NCBI GenBank assembly: GCA_905221605.1
Contig: CAJNDS010000335.1
Coordinates: forward strand, 301,501-365,500
Direction of reading: 5' to 3'
DNA: 64,000 nucleotides
DNA from: Symbiodinium natans
Lineage: Eukaryota; Sar; Dinophyceae; Suessiales; Symbiodiniaceae
Shown: piece by piece, positions 23,775-33,792 of the stretch
Position numbering within the stretch: position 1 is the stretch's first letter
Layout: the number at the start of each line of letters is the position of its first letter
Notes under the pieces: generated by a model
What the model saw: the letters and a program-made list of their open reading frames with translations, nothing else
What the model was told of the DNA's origin: nothing
Databases searched by the model: none
Made by a program: the position numbers and the translations under genes

Positions 23775-24365
23775 GCTTTAGGGTTTAGGGTTTAGGGTTT
23801 AGGGTTTGGGGTTTGGGGTTTGGGGTTTGGGGTTTGGGGTTTGGGGTTTGGGGTTTGGGGTTTGGGGTTTGGGGTTTGGGGTTTAGGGTTTAGAGTTTAG
23901 AGTTTAGGGTTTGGGGTTTGGGGTTTGAGGCTTAGGGTTTTAGGGATTAATTTAGGATTTAGGGTTTTTAAGATCCTATAAAAAGGTTTTATCAGAAGAA
24001 CATAAGAAAGAAGGTTGAGGTTCCAGGCAGGTAGACTTCAAAGCTAGCTGTAAGGGTTTAGGGTTTAGGGTTTACGGTTTAGGGTTTAGGGTTTGGGTTT
24101 GGGGTTTAGGGTTTAGGGTTAGGGTTTAGGGTTTAGGGTTAGAAGTACCCTGAACGAGTTGGTAAACAATTTATCGAGGACACTCAAACACGCAATACTC
24201 AAAGCCAGGGCCCGACAACCTAAAGCCTAAAGCCTAAAGCCTAAAGCCTAAAGCCTAAAGCCTAAAGCCTAAAGCCTAAAGCCTAAAGCCTAAACCCTAA
24301 ACCCTAACCCTAAACCCTAAACCCACAACCCTGAACCCTAAACCCTGAACCCTGAACCCTAAACT
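23775..24365. repeat. Variant arrays TTTGGGG and AAAGCCT
   Basis: 23775-23940 begins as TTTAGGG and becomes about a dozen TTTGGGG units. 24218-24292 is AAAGCCT, a single-base variant of the C-type heptamer, passing into CCCTAAA up to 24365. Confidence 0.9.
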
Positions 24366-24785
24366 GCCATCCCCGGGTGAGAAGGAGTCCAGGGTTGGGG
24401 GTGTAAGGGATTGGCTCGATCCGGTCGGCCTGACAGTGTCTAGGCCCACTCTTCGCAGCCTACATGCCCCAAACCCCTAAACCCTGAGGTTTAGGGCTTG
24501 GGAATCTTAGGTTGAGGGGTGTTGGGGACTCCATGAAAGGTGTTCGCGAAGGCTGAAAGCTTAGGGTCTCAGGATGAGCGTTCGGGGCTCTTTAGGATTC
24601 TTGGGGCGAGGAGGGGGTGTTGTAGGTTCATGGACCGAGCTTGATCGTAACTACGCATGGCACTCACGATACTCTGTGCCAACTTTTTCCGTAAGGAGGG
24701 TCTGGTTGCATCTGCTCTCTTCGTCGTGTCGGTGATACACTGATACACACCTTCAGGGGCCCTTCTCGACCCCAAAACGGCTGAA

Positions 24786-24929
24786 TCAGTCGATGAGGGG
24801 GTCTGGCCAGTTCGCCGTGGGGTATCCCAACAGCGCCTGCCAGGTCTTCAGTTGCTCCAGAATAGCAGGATCCAACGACAGAAGGGCGGCGCTCGCTGTC
24901 GCCATGCAGTCGGGGTCATTCCTAGGATG

Positions 24930-24960
<31 letters not shown>

Positions 24961-27900
24961 AAAAACCTGTGGAAAAAAAGGCTATTTCCTAAACATGATC
25001 TCCTACCTTAAGCCGAAGAAGGGAAAAGCCAAGCTGCCCCAAGGGCCGACCTAGCTTCTATACTCCCCTTAGAACCTTCACAGCAATAATATTTTGAATG
25101 CCCTCTTGGGTTTTATATGAACAAAAATTTAAAAATAATTCCCAAGGGGGATAACGGATTCTTCTTAATATCCTCTTGGGTTTTACGGAAACAAAACTTA
25201 AAAAAAAAAAAAAAAACATCATTCCCAAGGGGGATAAAGGATTCGTGTGCTCGCCGCCGGACCCAGGGTGTCGATGCAAGTCTGCCACTTTGGCATCCTC
25301 CGCGAGCTGTTGGAGAACAGATTCGGAGACCAAGCCGTCAAAGAAGTGGCCCAAGAGTCCTCCAAGGGTTTAGGTTTAGGGTTTAGGGGTTTAGGGTTTA
25401 GGGTTTAGGGTTTAGGGTGTAGGGTTTAGGGTTTAGGGTTTAGGGTCCTTGCATGACTTTGTCGAAGTCGGCCGAAGAGTTTGTCACTTCCTCGTAGCGG
25501 ATCGTAAAGGTCTCAAGCGGGGTCGTGTGGAGAAACATGTCGGCCATGTGGCTAAATTGCCTGTGCATTTCCCAGTTCCAGAGAATCATCATACCGTGAG
25601 CTGGGCCATTGGACCTTTGCTGATCTTTGCATGAAGTACCCCAAACAGGAATTCGCACCTCCGAAGAGACGCCCCGGTTCTCCCTTTTCATCTAGACCCG
25701 GAAGAAACAACCTTACTTGAACTTAATTGTCTCTCCCTTTTGGGTTACCCAAGTTCGTGGTTCGAAGGCAACCATAGGCATCACATACAGAGCAACTACA
25801 ACTCAGGATGTCCAATTGCAACCAAGGGGCAAGAACTCCTCCCAGGGGAAATGTGCCTTGGTAGCCCAGTAACCATATATGAAGTAGCGTTTATATTACG
25901 TGTATCCCCTAAAGGACACCCAAGATATACACTCACCAAAATTAAAAATGGAACCTTATATACACTCGCCAAAAACAGTCATATGAGCCCTGCTTCATAT
26001 GAATCAGGGTACCTTTTTGGGTTGGCTACTTGAGAAGGGAACCTTGAACCAAAAAAAGGGTAAAGGGTGCTACTGGGCCCCTAAACCCTAAACCCAAACC
26101 CTAAACCCTAAACCCCAAACCCCAAACCCTAAACCCTGAACCCTAACCCCTAACCCCTAAACCCTAAACCCTACACCCTAAACCCTAAACCCCAAACCCT
26201 AAACCCTAAACCCCAAACCCTAAACCCTAAACCCCAAACCCTAAACCCTAAGCCAAGGTGCAAACTGTGCGTCGGTGGCCTCCTTCAGGCGCTTGGAGTA
26301 GCAGTAAGCCGAGACCAGCATGTCCTTCGGCTTCCTGATGGCATGCACAGCCTTGGTTAAGGGGAAAAAGGATTTAGGGTTTAGGGTTTAGGGTTTAGGG
26401 TGTAGGGTTTAGGGTTTAGGGTTTAGGGCACAGCCTTGGGGCCCAAATGAGCCCTTGGAGGTTCGTGGTTAGGGTTTGGGGGTATAAGGTTTAGGGTTTA
26501 GGGTTTAGGGTTTAGGGTTTAGGGTTCAGGGTTCAGGGCTTAGGGCTTAGGGTTTAGGGGGCTACTTGGAGGTATCGTAGTACTTATAACCGAATTACTA
26601 CTGTACTTGTACCCCACTGATTAGCCCTTCAAGTGCCCCAACATGGTTATAATAGGGTTATGAGTAGGTATAGTTGGGACATTAACTTGGCTGCACTTAG
26701 GGGGGTAGCTAAAAATTAAATTTTTAGCTGGCTTCTTAAGAAACCCAATAAACCCCAAAAGGCTAAGGATCTAAAGTTACAGCAAAGCACCACAAAGTTA
26801 AGAGGGGATTTTTGCCTTGGCTGACTTCTGAACCCCTCCTAAGAGTTTCACTGTTGGGCTCCTTGTTGTAGTTTCTACCAAAACTCAAAAAGTTAAAGTC
26901 CCAAGAGCCAGCCCAGAAGAAAGCCAAGAAAAGGCTGTACTGGTTCATATACCTTCATAGAAATTATCGCAGTATAGTAGGTCTACCCCTAGTTGGTTTT
27001 AATGGCTCATATGCCTTAATAGGACATGTAGCAGCATCGGGTGGATGACCCCAACTTTCTAGGGTTCATTTGGGTGGTTGTCAAAATTAAACCCTAAACC
27101 CTAAACCCTAAACCCCAAACCCCAAACCCCAAACCCCAAACCCTAAACCCTAAACCCTAAACCCTAAACCCTAAACCTTTTGGTGTTCAAGGAGCCCGAA
27201 AGTCCAGGCGCTGGCTCCGCGCCATGGCGCGCGCCGACTGCACAGCAAAAGGGCTCGGGTTTGAGTGCACCTGCCGGGGGGTTTAGGGTTTAGGGTTTAG
27301 GGTTTAGGGTTTAGGGTTTGGGGTTTGGGGTTTGGGGTTTAGGGTTTAGGGTTTAGGGTTTAGGGTTTAGGGTTTAGGGTTTCCGAACTTAGGGGGTACC
27401 TTGTTGGGGCCCGCAATTCTAAGGGGGAATTTTACTTTTTTGGGGTGTATGCTAGGGGTCCCTTACTAACCCCCCCCCCCCACCTGGATGGTGGAGTTGG
27501 GATACTGCTCGCAGGGCACGCTGTGGGTGGTCAGTGCGTTTTCAGGAACTTGGGTACAGGATCGTGGTTCGCCGAGGCCCGCAAAGATGGCTGCCAGCGC
27601 CTCTTGTAGCATCAACGACCCAGACTTGTGGTGCTCCTCAGCTGATACTGGGCAAAAGCCCATGGAACCCAAAACAATTCCCGAAGGCTTCCTTATCATG
27701 TCGGCCCTAAACCCTAAACCCTAAACCCTAAACCCTAAACCCTAAACCCTAAACCCTAAACCCTAAACCCTAAACCCTAAACCCTAAACCCTAAACCCCA
27801 AACCCACTCAGACTGAGAAAGCTTGATTCCAGAAACGACCTCGGCTCTGCAATGAAGTACATGCGGACATCCCAGGGTTTCGGTGCGCTTGCAGCTTTCC

Positions 27901-28400
27901 GCCTGGAGGCGCCCGACTGCACCAGGGACACCTCAGGGTTTAGGGTTTAGGGTTTAGGGTTTAGGGTTTAGGGTTTAGGGTTCAGGGTTCAGGGTTTAGG
28001 GTTTAGGGTTTAGGACACCTGCGGCTTCCCCCAATCGCAGCTCTCGCCCCAGACTCCCTGAGGCGCTGTGGAGATGGAAGAGATGGCCTGGGTTGGTCCT
28101 TTAAACCCATTGAGCAATATTACATATAGGGTCCCTTCTAAAACCCCAATAAAGGAAAATAGAAAAATATCCCCAACGCCAAGCAGTGCAGGGCGCCTTG
28201 TAAACCCCCAATAAGGAAAATAGAAAAAATGTCCCAAACGCCAGGCTAGCATCGGATCCCAAAACACCCGATTCTTTGGCAGCCCTGGTCCCCGGAGGGG
28301 TAGCTTTGGTCTCTTCAGGGGTCCAAGCCCACGTCAAGGAACCAGAATCGCCAAGAAGCAGCAGGAGGGCAGCAAGATGCCAGCTCGGCAACCATGCCAT
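24786..28400 (-). CDS. Sulfotransferase-like protein, 9 exons, telomere-repeat introns
   Basis: Hand-spliced gene of about 335 codons. Exons: 28400-28268, 28065-28019 (acceptor could be 28057), 27931-27848, 27636-27484, 27270-27196, 26351-26254, 25614-25448, 25359-25245, 24921-24786 (TGA). All phases close. Exon 1 starts with a hydrophobic stretch (HLAALLLLLG), a signal peptide or membrane anchor. Exons 3/4 join into MYFIAEHHKSGSLMLQEAL, matching the 5'-phosphosulfate-binding loop of PAPS sulfotransferases. Exons 5/6 join into DFRAVHAIRKPKDMLVSAY, matching the RxPxD..S 3'-phosphate motif. Exon 7 has FTIRYEEV, like the RYEDL region, and exons 8/9 give EHTNDPD and a C-terminal helix. The family transfers sulfate from PAPS; the acceptor is unknown, and the leader suggests a secretory or Golgi location. 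Donors are GT, GT, GA, GT, GC, GC, GA, GA; acceptors are AG, nearly always followed by G. The family call rests on motif recognition; the splice structure rests on frame closure. Confidence 0.8.
24922..25244 (-). other. Intron 8 of the sulfotransferase-like gene, containing a duplicated MITE-like element
   Basis: 323 bp, donor CACAC|GAATCC, acceptor CCTAG|GAATGA, with GAAT repeated at both ends. There is no telomere array here. The intron holds a family-6 MITE-like element with an internal duplication (25058-25236), then A and C runs next to the acceptor (24931-24965). Confidence 0.7.
25058..25236 (+). mobile_element. MITE-like element family 6, copy 3, internally duplicated
   Basis: ATACTCCCCTTAGAACC; the CCTCTTGGGTTTTA...CCCAAGGGGGATAA block occurs twice. 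The element makes up most of intron 8 of the sulfotransferase-like gene. Confidence 0.75.
25360..25447 (-). other. Intron 7 of the sulfotransferase-like gene: 88 bp, almost pure telomere repeat
   Basis: The sense strand runs from donor CAAG|GACCC through about eleven CCCTAAA-type units to acceptor TTGGAG|GACTC. The codon split across the junction (G|GA) closes in frame. AGGAC/GGAC is present at both exon edges. Nothing but telomere-like heptamers separates the two exons, so the array itself is the intron. Confidence 0.8.
25858..26080 (+). mobile_element. MITE-like element family 3, copy 3, with a nested insertion
   Basis: Starts TTGGTAGCCCAGTAACC and ends AAAGGGTGCTACTGGGC, but is twice the usual length because another element (25877-26000) interrupts it. 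It lies in intron 6 of the sulfotransferase-like gene. Confidence 0.75.
25877..26000 (+). mobile_element. MITE-like element nested in family 3 copy
   Basis: 124 bp with ends ATATGAAGTAGCG and CCTGCTTCATAT; internal GGACACCCAAGATATACACT. Related pieces: 12973-13056 (right end lost against CCCTAAA repeats), 49057-49170, and a fragment at 57088-57135. Confidence 0.7.
26574..26690 (+). mobile_element. MITE-like element family 5, diverged copy
   Basis: ACTTGGAGGTATCGTAGTAC with internal AACATGGTTATAATAGGG. Other copies: 32730-32861, 35597-35712, 44930-45050, 49568-49692 and 62091-62220; solo ends with the same GGAGGTTCATGG core at 10738, 31307 and 61547. Confidence 0.5.
26701..26799 (+). mobile_element. 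Dispersed repeat family 8, copy 1
   Basis: Shares GAAACCCAATAAACCCC, GCTAAGGATCTAAAGTTACA and CACAAAGTT with 56071-56166. In intron 5 of the sulfotransferase-like gene. Confidence 0.6.
27932..28018 (-). other. Intron 2 of the sulfotransferase-like gene: 87 bp, almost pure telomere repeat
   Basis: Donor CCGCAG|GTGTCC, acceptor CCTGAG|GTGTCC, with telomere-like repeat (CCCTAAA on the sense strand) between them. An 8-base direct repeat, AGGTGTCC, marks the two junctions. Frames are phase 0 on both sides. Confidence 0.75.
28125..28260 (+). repeat. Tandemly duplicated ~65-bp block in intron 1
   Basis: CCCCAATAAAGGAAAATAGA...ATCCCCAACGCCAAGC occurs twice with mismatches, inside intron 1 of the sulfotransferase-like gene; a clue to how that intron grew. 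Confidence 0.6.
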
Positions 28401-29519
28401 CTGATGAAGAGGCTGGCAGTGGGATTGCTGCACAGCCCGGAATGGAGGGCCGGGGCGCTCGGGCCCATGCCCTGGTGGCAGCTAGCGATGTTTTTTGCTT
28501 TGATTTTGGGCTTTTTGGGGGCACAGGAAGCCATGAAGCCATACCCTGAGGGCCGCTGATAACTCTCGCTGGAATACCTAAAGCCCTAAAAAAGCCCTAA
28601 ACAGCCCCCAAAAACCCTAAAAAAGCCCTAAAAAAGCCCTGACAAAGCCCTAAAAAAGCCCTAAAAAAGCCCTGGCCGAGGCCCAGACGCTCCAAAATCT
28701 GGTCCAGCTGCAGACGAAGGCTGCGGTGATGAACCCTGGGGTCTGCAATGTCTTAGGAGTTTCGGGGGTTTAGGGTTTAGGGTTTAGGGTTTAGGGTTTA
28801 GGGTTTAGGGTTTAGGGTTTAGGGTTTACGGTTTAGGGTTAGGGTTTAGGGTTTAGGGCTTAGGGCTTAGGGTTTAGGGTTTAGGGTTCAGGGTTTAGGG
28901 TTTAGGGGGGGTTTAGGAGCTTTAGAAGCTTTAGGGCTTTAGGGCCGCCTCTTGTGTCAGGTTGCTGCGCTTCAGTCAGGGCTTTGGGATTAAAGCTTGG
29001 GTCGTGGGTGCCAGGGTACTTTTTAGACGTGTATGCGCCCCAAACGCTCTAAACGCCCCAAAAGCCCTAAAGGCCCGAAACAAAAACACCATCCCTGAAT
29101 ACCTAAGCCCAGAAATCCCAAACTTGACAGAAAGTCTTAGATGGCCCGTCCACCATCGGGCCATAAACCTAAACCCTAAACCCTAAACACTAAACCCCAA
29201 ACCCCAAACCCTAAACCCTAAGGGTTTCGTCTGTTACGAGGCTTTCGAAGCTATTCGGCATCCCAACCTGTCTGCGCCACATCGCAGCAAAAAACCCTGA
29301 ACATTGATTGTCTTAGCGGGTAGGCTGCAAGTAGCAAGGCAAGTAGACCTGCTAATTTTGAGATTTACAACCTGTTTTAGGGTTTAGGGTTTGGGGTTTA
29401 AGAGGTTGTAACCCTGCTTACTAAGTGCCCGGATTCTCCAGGTGGACCCCGAACCGTAAACCCCCAATCCCTAGTCCCTAATGATGCCGAAAAAACCCCA
29501 ATGGTTTAGGGTTTAGGGT

Positions 29520-29729
29520 TTAGGGTTTAGGGCTAGGCGGGGCCATAACAGACCCACGCTTCTTCGGCAGTTTAGCTCTGTTGCCCTCAGAATCCCTTGT
29601 AAATACCGATGTTTCCTGGGTTTCGCCCATCACCTCATCCCCGCAATTTTTATCTAAAATGATCGTGCAATTTTTTTGGCATCCGTAGACTACACTGGTA
29701 TTTGTGGAGTTTTTTGCACTACTTCGCAC
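29520..29729 (-). CDS. Possible exon or ORF, unknown protein
   Basis: A roughly 65-codon open frame reading NTSVVYGCQKNCTIILDKNC and then DEVMGETQETSVFTRDSEGN, non-repetitive until it runs into telomere repeat at its C-terminus (about 29530). No ATG start within it. Unrecognised. Confidence 0.3.
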   Translation of the reverse strand: MRSSAKNSTNTSVVYGCQKNCTIILDKNCGDEVMGETQETSVFTRDSEGNRAKLPKKRGSVMAPPSPKP

Positions 29730-29819
29730 TTTCGACGTGTCCTAAACTAAGCCCTGTCTTGCTTGCATCCGCTTCTGCCCAGCCCTGGGTCTAAACAACA
29801 CGTTTGCTTCACCATAGTT

Positions 29820-30105
29820 AGAAGAGAGCATCCATGGCCCAACCACGATGACATCCATAGTCTAATCCGTTCTGGGAAGAGAGCATCCATGGCCCAAGCA
29901 TCATGATGTCCATGGTCTACTGTGTTCTGATGAGAAGAGAGCATCCATGGCCCAAGCATGATGACGTCCATGGTCTAAATGTTTTCTGCACTGCCATGGC
30001 CCAGCCATGATGACGTCCATGGTCCACTCCGTTCTGGGAAGAGAGCATCCAGGGCCCAAGCATGATGACGTCCATGGTCTACATCGTCTAATCCGTTCCG
30101 AGAAG
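29820..30105 (+). repeat. Minisatellite of about 55 bp
   Basis: About five units of GAAGAGAGCATCCATGGCCC followed by AAGCATGATGACGTCCATGG and TCTAATCCGTTCTG, with small deletions. Open frames here are repeat artefacts. Confidence 0.8.
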
Positions 30106-30266
30106 GTTAAACCTTCTGGGCAGAAATGGCTGGAAGTTCTTGCTTTTCGGCGCACTGGGGAGCAGAAAGGCGTCATTTCTCAACACTAAAGGCTGTGACT
30201 TAAGTCCTGCATCTCAGGTTTGCTGGTGGGGCCACAGTTTTGCGCGGGTCTGTTGTGGACCCGCCA

Positions 30267-30805
30267 GGGTTTAGGGTTTAGGGTTTAGGGTTTAGGGTTT
30301 AGGGTTTAGGGTTTAGGGTTTAGGGTTTAGGGTTTAGGGTTTAGGGTTTAGGGTTTAGGGCCCTGTAAATGCCTGAACCCTAACATCCCTACAATCCCCC
30401 TGGGCCTCGACACGCTGGTGACCTTGAGGCCCGTAATGCCGAAGTCCTCGTAGTCCTCGTGCCTGTGTCAGAATTTCAGGGTTTAGGTTTAGGGCTTTTC
30501 GACTTTAATCCTAAACCCTGGTTGTGTTGGTTGAGCAAATGGCTGTTTTGGCTAGTTGGGAAATTTCGCAGAGTTTTTCAATCAAAGAATCCCAACCCTT
30601 CAAAGTAAAGTCAGGGTATTGCCAAGAGCATCAGTTTTTGGATACGCTTAGGTCCCTAAACCCTAAACCCTAAACCCTAAACCCTAAACCCTAAACCCTA
30701 AACCCTAAACCCTAAACCCTAAACCCTAAACCCTAAACCCTATACCCTAAACCCTAAACCCTAAACCTAAACCCTAAACACTAAACCCTAAACCCTAAAC
30801 CCCAA
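30267..30805. repeat. Telomere-like arrays
   Basis: G-type 30267-30362 (about thirteen perfect units) and C-type 30655-30805. The second is in the intron between exons 30839-30912 and 30393-30462. Confidence 0.9.
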
Positions 30806-30912
30806 GACCCAGACCCCCCCCCCCCCCCCCCACGAAGCCTGAATCGGCTCATGACCAGATCCTTGATCTGCGTCGCCCAGGGCATGGTGTCGTCACCCTG
30901 CTCTACGCGCAC
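30393..30912 (-). CDS. Uncharacterised protein, two linked internal exons
   Basis: Exon 30912-30839 (VRVEQGDDTMPWATQIKDLV, then MSRF) and exon 30462-30393 (HEDYEDFGITGLKVTSV). The split codon AG|G closes as Arg, with a GC donor, an AG|G acceptor and CAGGC at both junctions. The acceptor of the first exon has a T-rich tract (TTTCTTTGCTCAG). The intron carries CCCTAAA repeats at 30655-30805, a C run at 30816-30831 and a short TTTAGGG stretch beside the downstream exon. Function unknown; the end of the second exon is approximate. Confidence 0.55.
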
Positions 30913-31424
30913 CTGAGCAAAGAAAAGTCCTAAACCCTAAAACCCGAAACCCTATAGGGGTTAGGGTTTTGGGTTTGGGGTTCAGGGTTCGGGGTCAGGG
31001 TTTGGGGCTTAGGGTTCGGGACGTTTGAAGCGTCTGGCAATCTCAGCGCCATGAAACTGCGAAGTAAGGCTCCCACACCCGAAACCCTAAAACTCCGAAA
31101 TCCTAAACCCTGAGAGGCAAACCACGAAAATCCCTTCAACAAAAAGCCTTGACGTCCGAGATGCTTGGAGTTTAGGTTTTGGCCGCCCTAGCGCAACGCC
31201 TGCTTGCAAAAGCGCCTTAGGAAACGGAATCTGTATACGGTAACGTGGGGTCTAAGCCACCTTAACTGCACATAGTCGGAACACCCTCTACAGACCATCC
31301 CTGTACTTGGAGGTTCGTTGTACTTGGATGCTCTCCCTTCATTAAACGCTTTTCTGTGATGAACGATGCCGAGGTCGGCGCGTTGCCACCCGAATGGAGC
31401 TCCAGCACGAGGGATCTGCTTTGG

Positions 31425-32625
31425 CTTAGGGTTTAGGGTTTAGGGTTCAGGGTTTAGGGTTTAGGGTTTATGGTTTAGGGTTTTAGGGTTTAGGGTTTAG
31501 GAATCAGTCGGGACATATTTTCGGGTTATATGGTTATAGGGTTGAAGGGTTGTAGGGTTCAGAGTTTAGGGCTTCAGGGGTAGCATTTAAGTCACGGGGG
31601 AGATCTGTTTGAGTCATTTGGGGCTGTAGGGTTGAGAGCTTGGGGCGCAGGGATTTCGGTTCAAGGCTTAAAGCACGGGAGATTTGTTGAAGGCTTCTGT
31701 AGGCTCAGGGATCGCAAACCCTAAACCCTAAACCCTAAACCCTAAAATTCTAAACCCTGGACCCTAAACCCTAAACCCTAAACCCTAAACCCTAAACCCT
31801 AAACCCCAATCTGCAAACCGATCTTGGCATCCTCTTGTAGCTTTGGGCTTAGGGTTTTGGACCTAGGGTTCAAAATCACAGGCTGAAAAAGCTGTACATC
31901 AGCTGTGTTGTGTGCAGGGGGGTAGTTCGGGTGGGGCTAAACTGCAGGGTTGCGCTTTATGAATGCTAGGGGCTTACGGCTGGGAGGTTTGGGTTTAGGG
32001 TTTAGGGTCTAGGGTCTAGGGTTTAGGGTTTGGGGTCTGGGGTTTAGGGTTTCGGGTCTGGGGTTTAGGGTTTAGGGTTTAGGGCCAGTTTAGGGTTTAG
32101 GGTTTTAGGAAGCTGGAAGTCTTTCAGGTTTGGGATCTAGGCAGGGGTTCAAGACCTAGGGCTTAGTCGTTCGGCTTGCTTTACTTAGAACTTCCGGCCT
32201 TATCTGCGACTCCCGCTCTGAAGTGACCTGGGCAGGACGTACCAAAGCTTCCCCCACAACACTCGACACCCTAAACCGTACACCCTAAACCGTAAACCCT
32301 CAACCCTGAACCCTCAACCCTAAACCCGAAACCCTACATGTAAACCCTCAACCCTAAACCCTAAACCTTACGAGCCCTCAAGGGGCGCTCGATCTCATGC
32401 GCCCCAGGCCGCAGACCTGTTGAGATATTGCAAAGTACAGCGTGCATGAGACATAAACTTCATTTAGTTGGAGCCCTAAACCCTAAACCCTAAAACCCTA
32501 AAACCCTAAACCCTAAACCCTTTACCCGAAACCCGAAACCCTAAACCCTAAACCCTAACCCTATCCCTAAACCCTAAACCCTAGACCCTAAACCCTCATC
32601 CCTAAATCCTAAACCCTAAACCTGG
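31425..32625. repeat. Telomere-like arrays
   Basis: G-type 31425-31505 and 31990-32110, C-type 31712-31810, 32268-32370 and 32474-32625, several with single-base variants. Short unique blocks between them are possible exons. Confidence 0.8.
32192..32227 (-). CDS. Exon-like block, unknown protein
   Basis: Acceptor CTGCCCAG|GTC; reads VTSERESQIRPE; donor GAA|GTTCTA. Small and unlinked, so only the splice signals and open frame support it. Confidence 0.3.
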
Positions 32626-32729
32626 TAATGTGTAGGTTTACACTCAGAGCTTGCCTTAGGAGCAGCTCTTCTACTGTCATGGCGGCATCGCAGCTTGAGC
32701 AAACCTATCCTGCTATGATCCCTACTAGG

Positions 32730-32861
32730 TCCATGGTACTTACTAACCAAAAAGTATTTTGCACTGATAACCCCATTATAACGATATTAGGGCAATTAAG
32801 GGGCTTATAAGTGGCTATCAGCACAGTTATAATTGGGTTATGAGTTCCCTGAACCTCCAAG
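32730..32861 (+). mobile_element. MITE-like element family 5, copy
   Basis: CCATGGTACTTACTAACC to TGAGTTCCCTGAACCTCCAA; interior TATTAGGGCAATTAAGGGGC. Confidence 0.65.
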
Positions 32862-33270
32862 GAGGGTTTAGGGCTTGCGGCTTGTAGGGCTTTAGAGGGT
32901 CTAGGGCTTATGGGGTTTAGGAATTTGGGGGTTGTAGAGATGCAGGCTTCCTTGAAGCTTCTTACTAACTGGCTATGATTCCAACTCAAATTCCCCTGAC
33001 TACTGTATAGGATACCCAAGAATAGGCTGGCTTGAAACCGCAGATACGACGACGGCTTTGTAAGCCCCGTGAAGCTTCATAACCCCCGAAACCCTAAACC
33101 CTAAACTCTAAACCCTAGACCCTAGACCCTAAACCCTAAACCCCCCAACATTGTCCCAGCGAATGCTTAGTGAAGGGGTTTTCTTGGAAGCCGAAGCCGA
33201 ACAAACTGCAAACACATACTACAGAGGCCTGAATAATTAGAATAGGGTTTTAGGGTTTTATATAGGGTCC

Positions 33271-33345
33271 AGAGTTTAGGGTTTATTACAGTATAACTAT
33301 AAAGGGGCCATAAGGAAATACCATTAGAAATTGTTCGACCCGTAT
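33271..33345 (+). repeat. Dispersed repeat family 9
   Basis: TATAAAGGGGCCATAAGGAA...CATTAGAAATTGTTCGACCC. Related pieces at 58086-58170 and 59056-59125. About 75 bp each. Confidence 0.5.
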
Positions 33346-33792
33346 AGGCCTGTTCCTTCTCGCCACCACTAGGAACAGCCAGAATTCGTTCAGCAATCCA
33401 TGGCGCACAACCATCTTCGGACAGTGAAGTTCAGGAGACCTAGGCAAACCACGAGGCCAGGCCCACATGACTGCACGGCCGAGCGCTGGAACTTTGGCTT
33501 GTCGAGCATCTTGCGCAAGACCCAAAAGGCTACTGGCCTCCACAACCTTTGTGGTTGTGTCACGCTCTTTCGCAGCCATGACAGCAGTGAGCTGCCTGCT
33601 GACTCTTGGCCCAATGGAGCCTCCAGGAACATCTGCTCCTGATAATTTTGCTGCACGTAGCCAGTGTTTGAAGCTCTCAAAGGCTGCGCCAGTTCTGATC
33701 ATCACCCGTTGAAACAGGACGTGTGCCGCACTGATGGAGTACGGGTTCTTTCTCGATTCATCATCTGCAACTTCTTCAGGAGAACCACGCAA
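33286..33792 (-). CDS. Possible gene fragment, 168 codons
   Basis: Longest non-repetitive frame outside the recognised genes, including LTAVMAAKERDTTTKVVEAS and HCPKMVVRHGLLNEFWLFLV. All six frames are fairly open here because the DNA is GC-rich, so frame choice is uncertain. Its end overlaps an AT-rich repeat piece (33271-33345). Confidence 0.3.
   Translation of the reverse strand: MRGSPEEVADDESRKNPYSISAAHVLFQRVMIRTGAAFESFKHWLRAAKLSGADVPGGSIGPRVSRQLTAVMAAKERDTTTKVVEASSLLGLAQDARQAKVPALGRAVMWAWPRGLPRSPELHCPKMVVRHGLLNEFWLFLVVARRNRPIRVEQFLMVFPYGPFIVIL

Larger units (their letters stand above)
26082..27382. repeat. Telomere-like arrays inside sulfotransferase-like introns 4-6
   Basis: C-type 26082-26252 (intron 6), G-type 26371-26430 and 26487-26560 plus C-type 27090-27178 (intron 5), G-type 27281-27382 (intron 4). 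All follow the outward-from-exon polarity. Confidence 0.9.
27704..28910. repeat. Telomere-like arrays at the 5' half of the sulfotransferase-like gene
   Basis: C-type 27704-27802 in intron 3, G-type 27935-28013 forming intron 2, and G-type 28770-28910 upstream of the start codon. Between 28575 and 28675 there are AAAAAGCCCT-type units. Confidence 0.9.

Noticed and set aside
29747-30176. ORFs across the ATCCATGGCCC region
   Set aside because: Minisatellite units; frames are open only because of the repeat.
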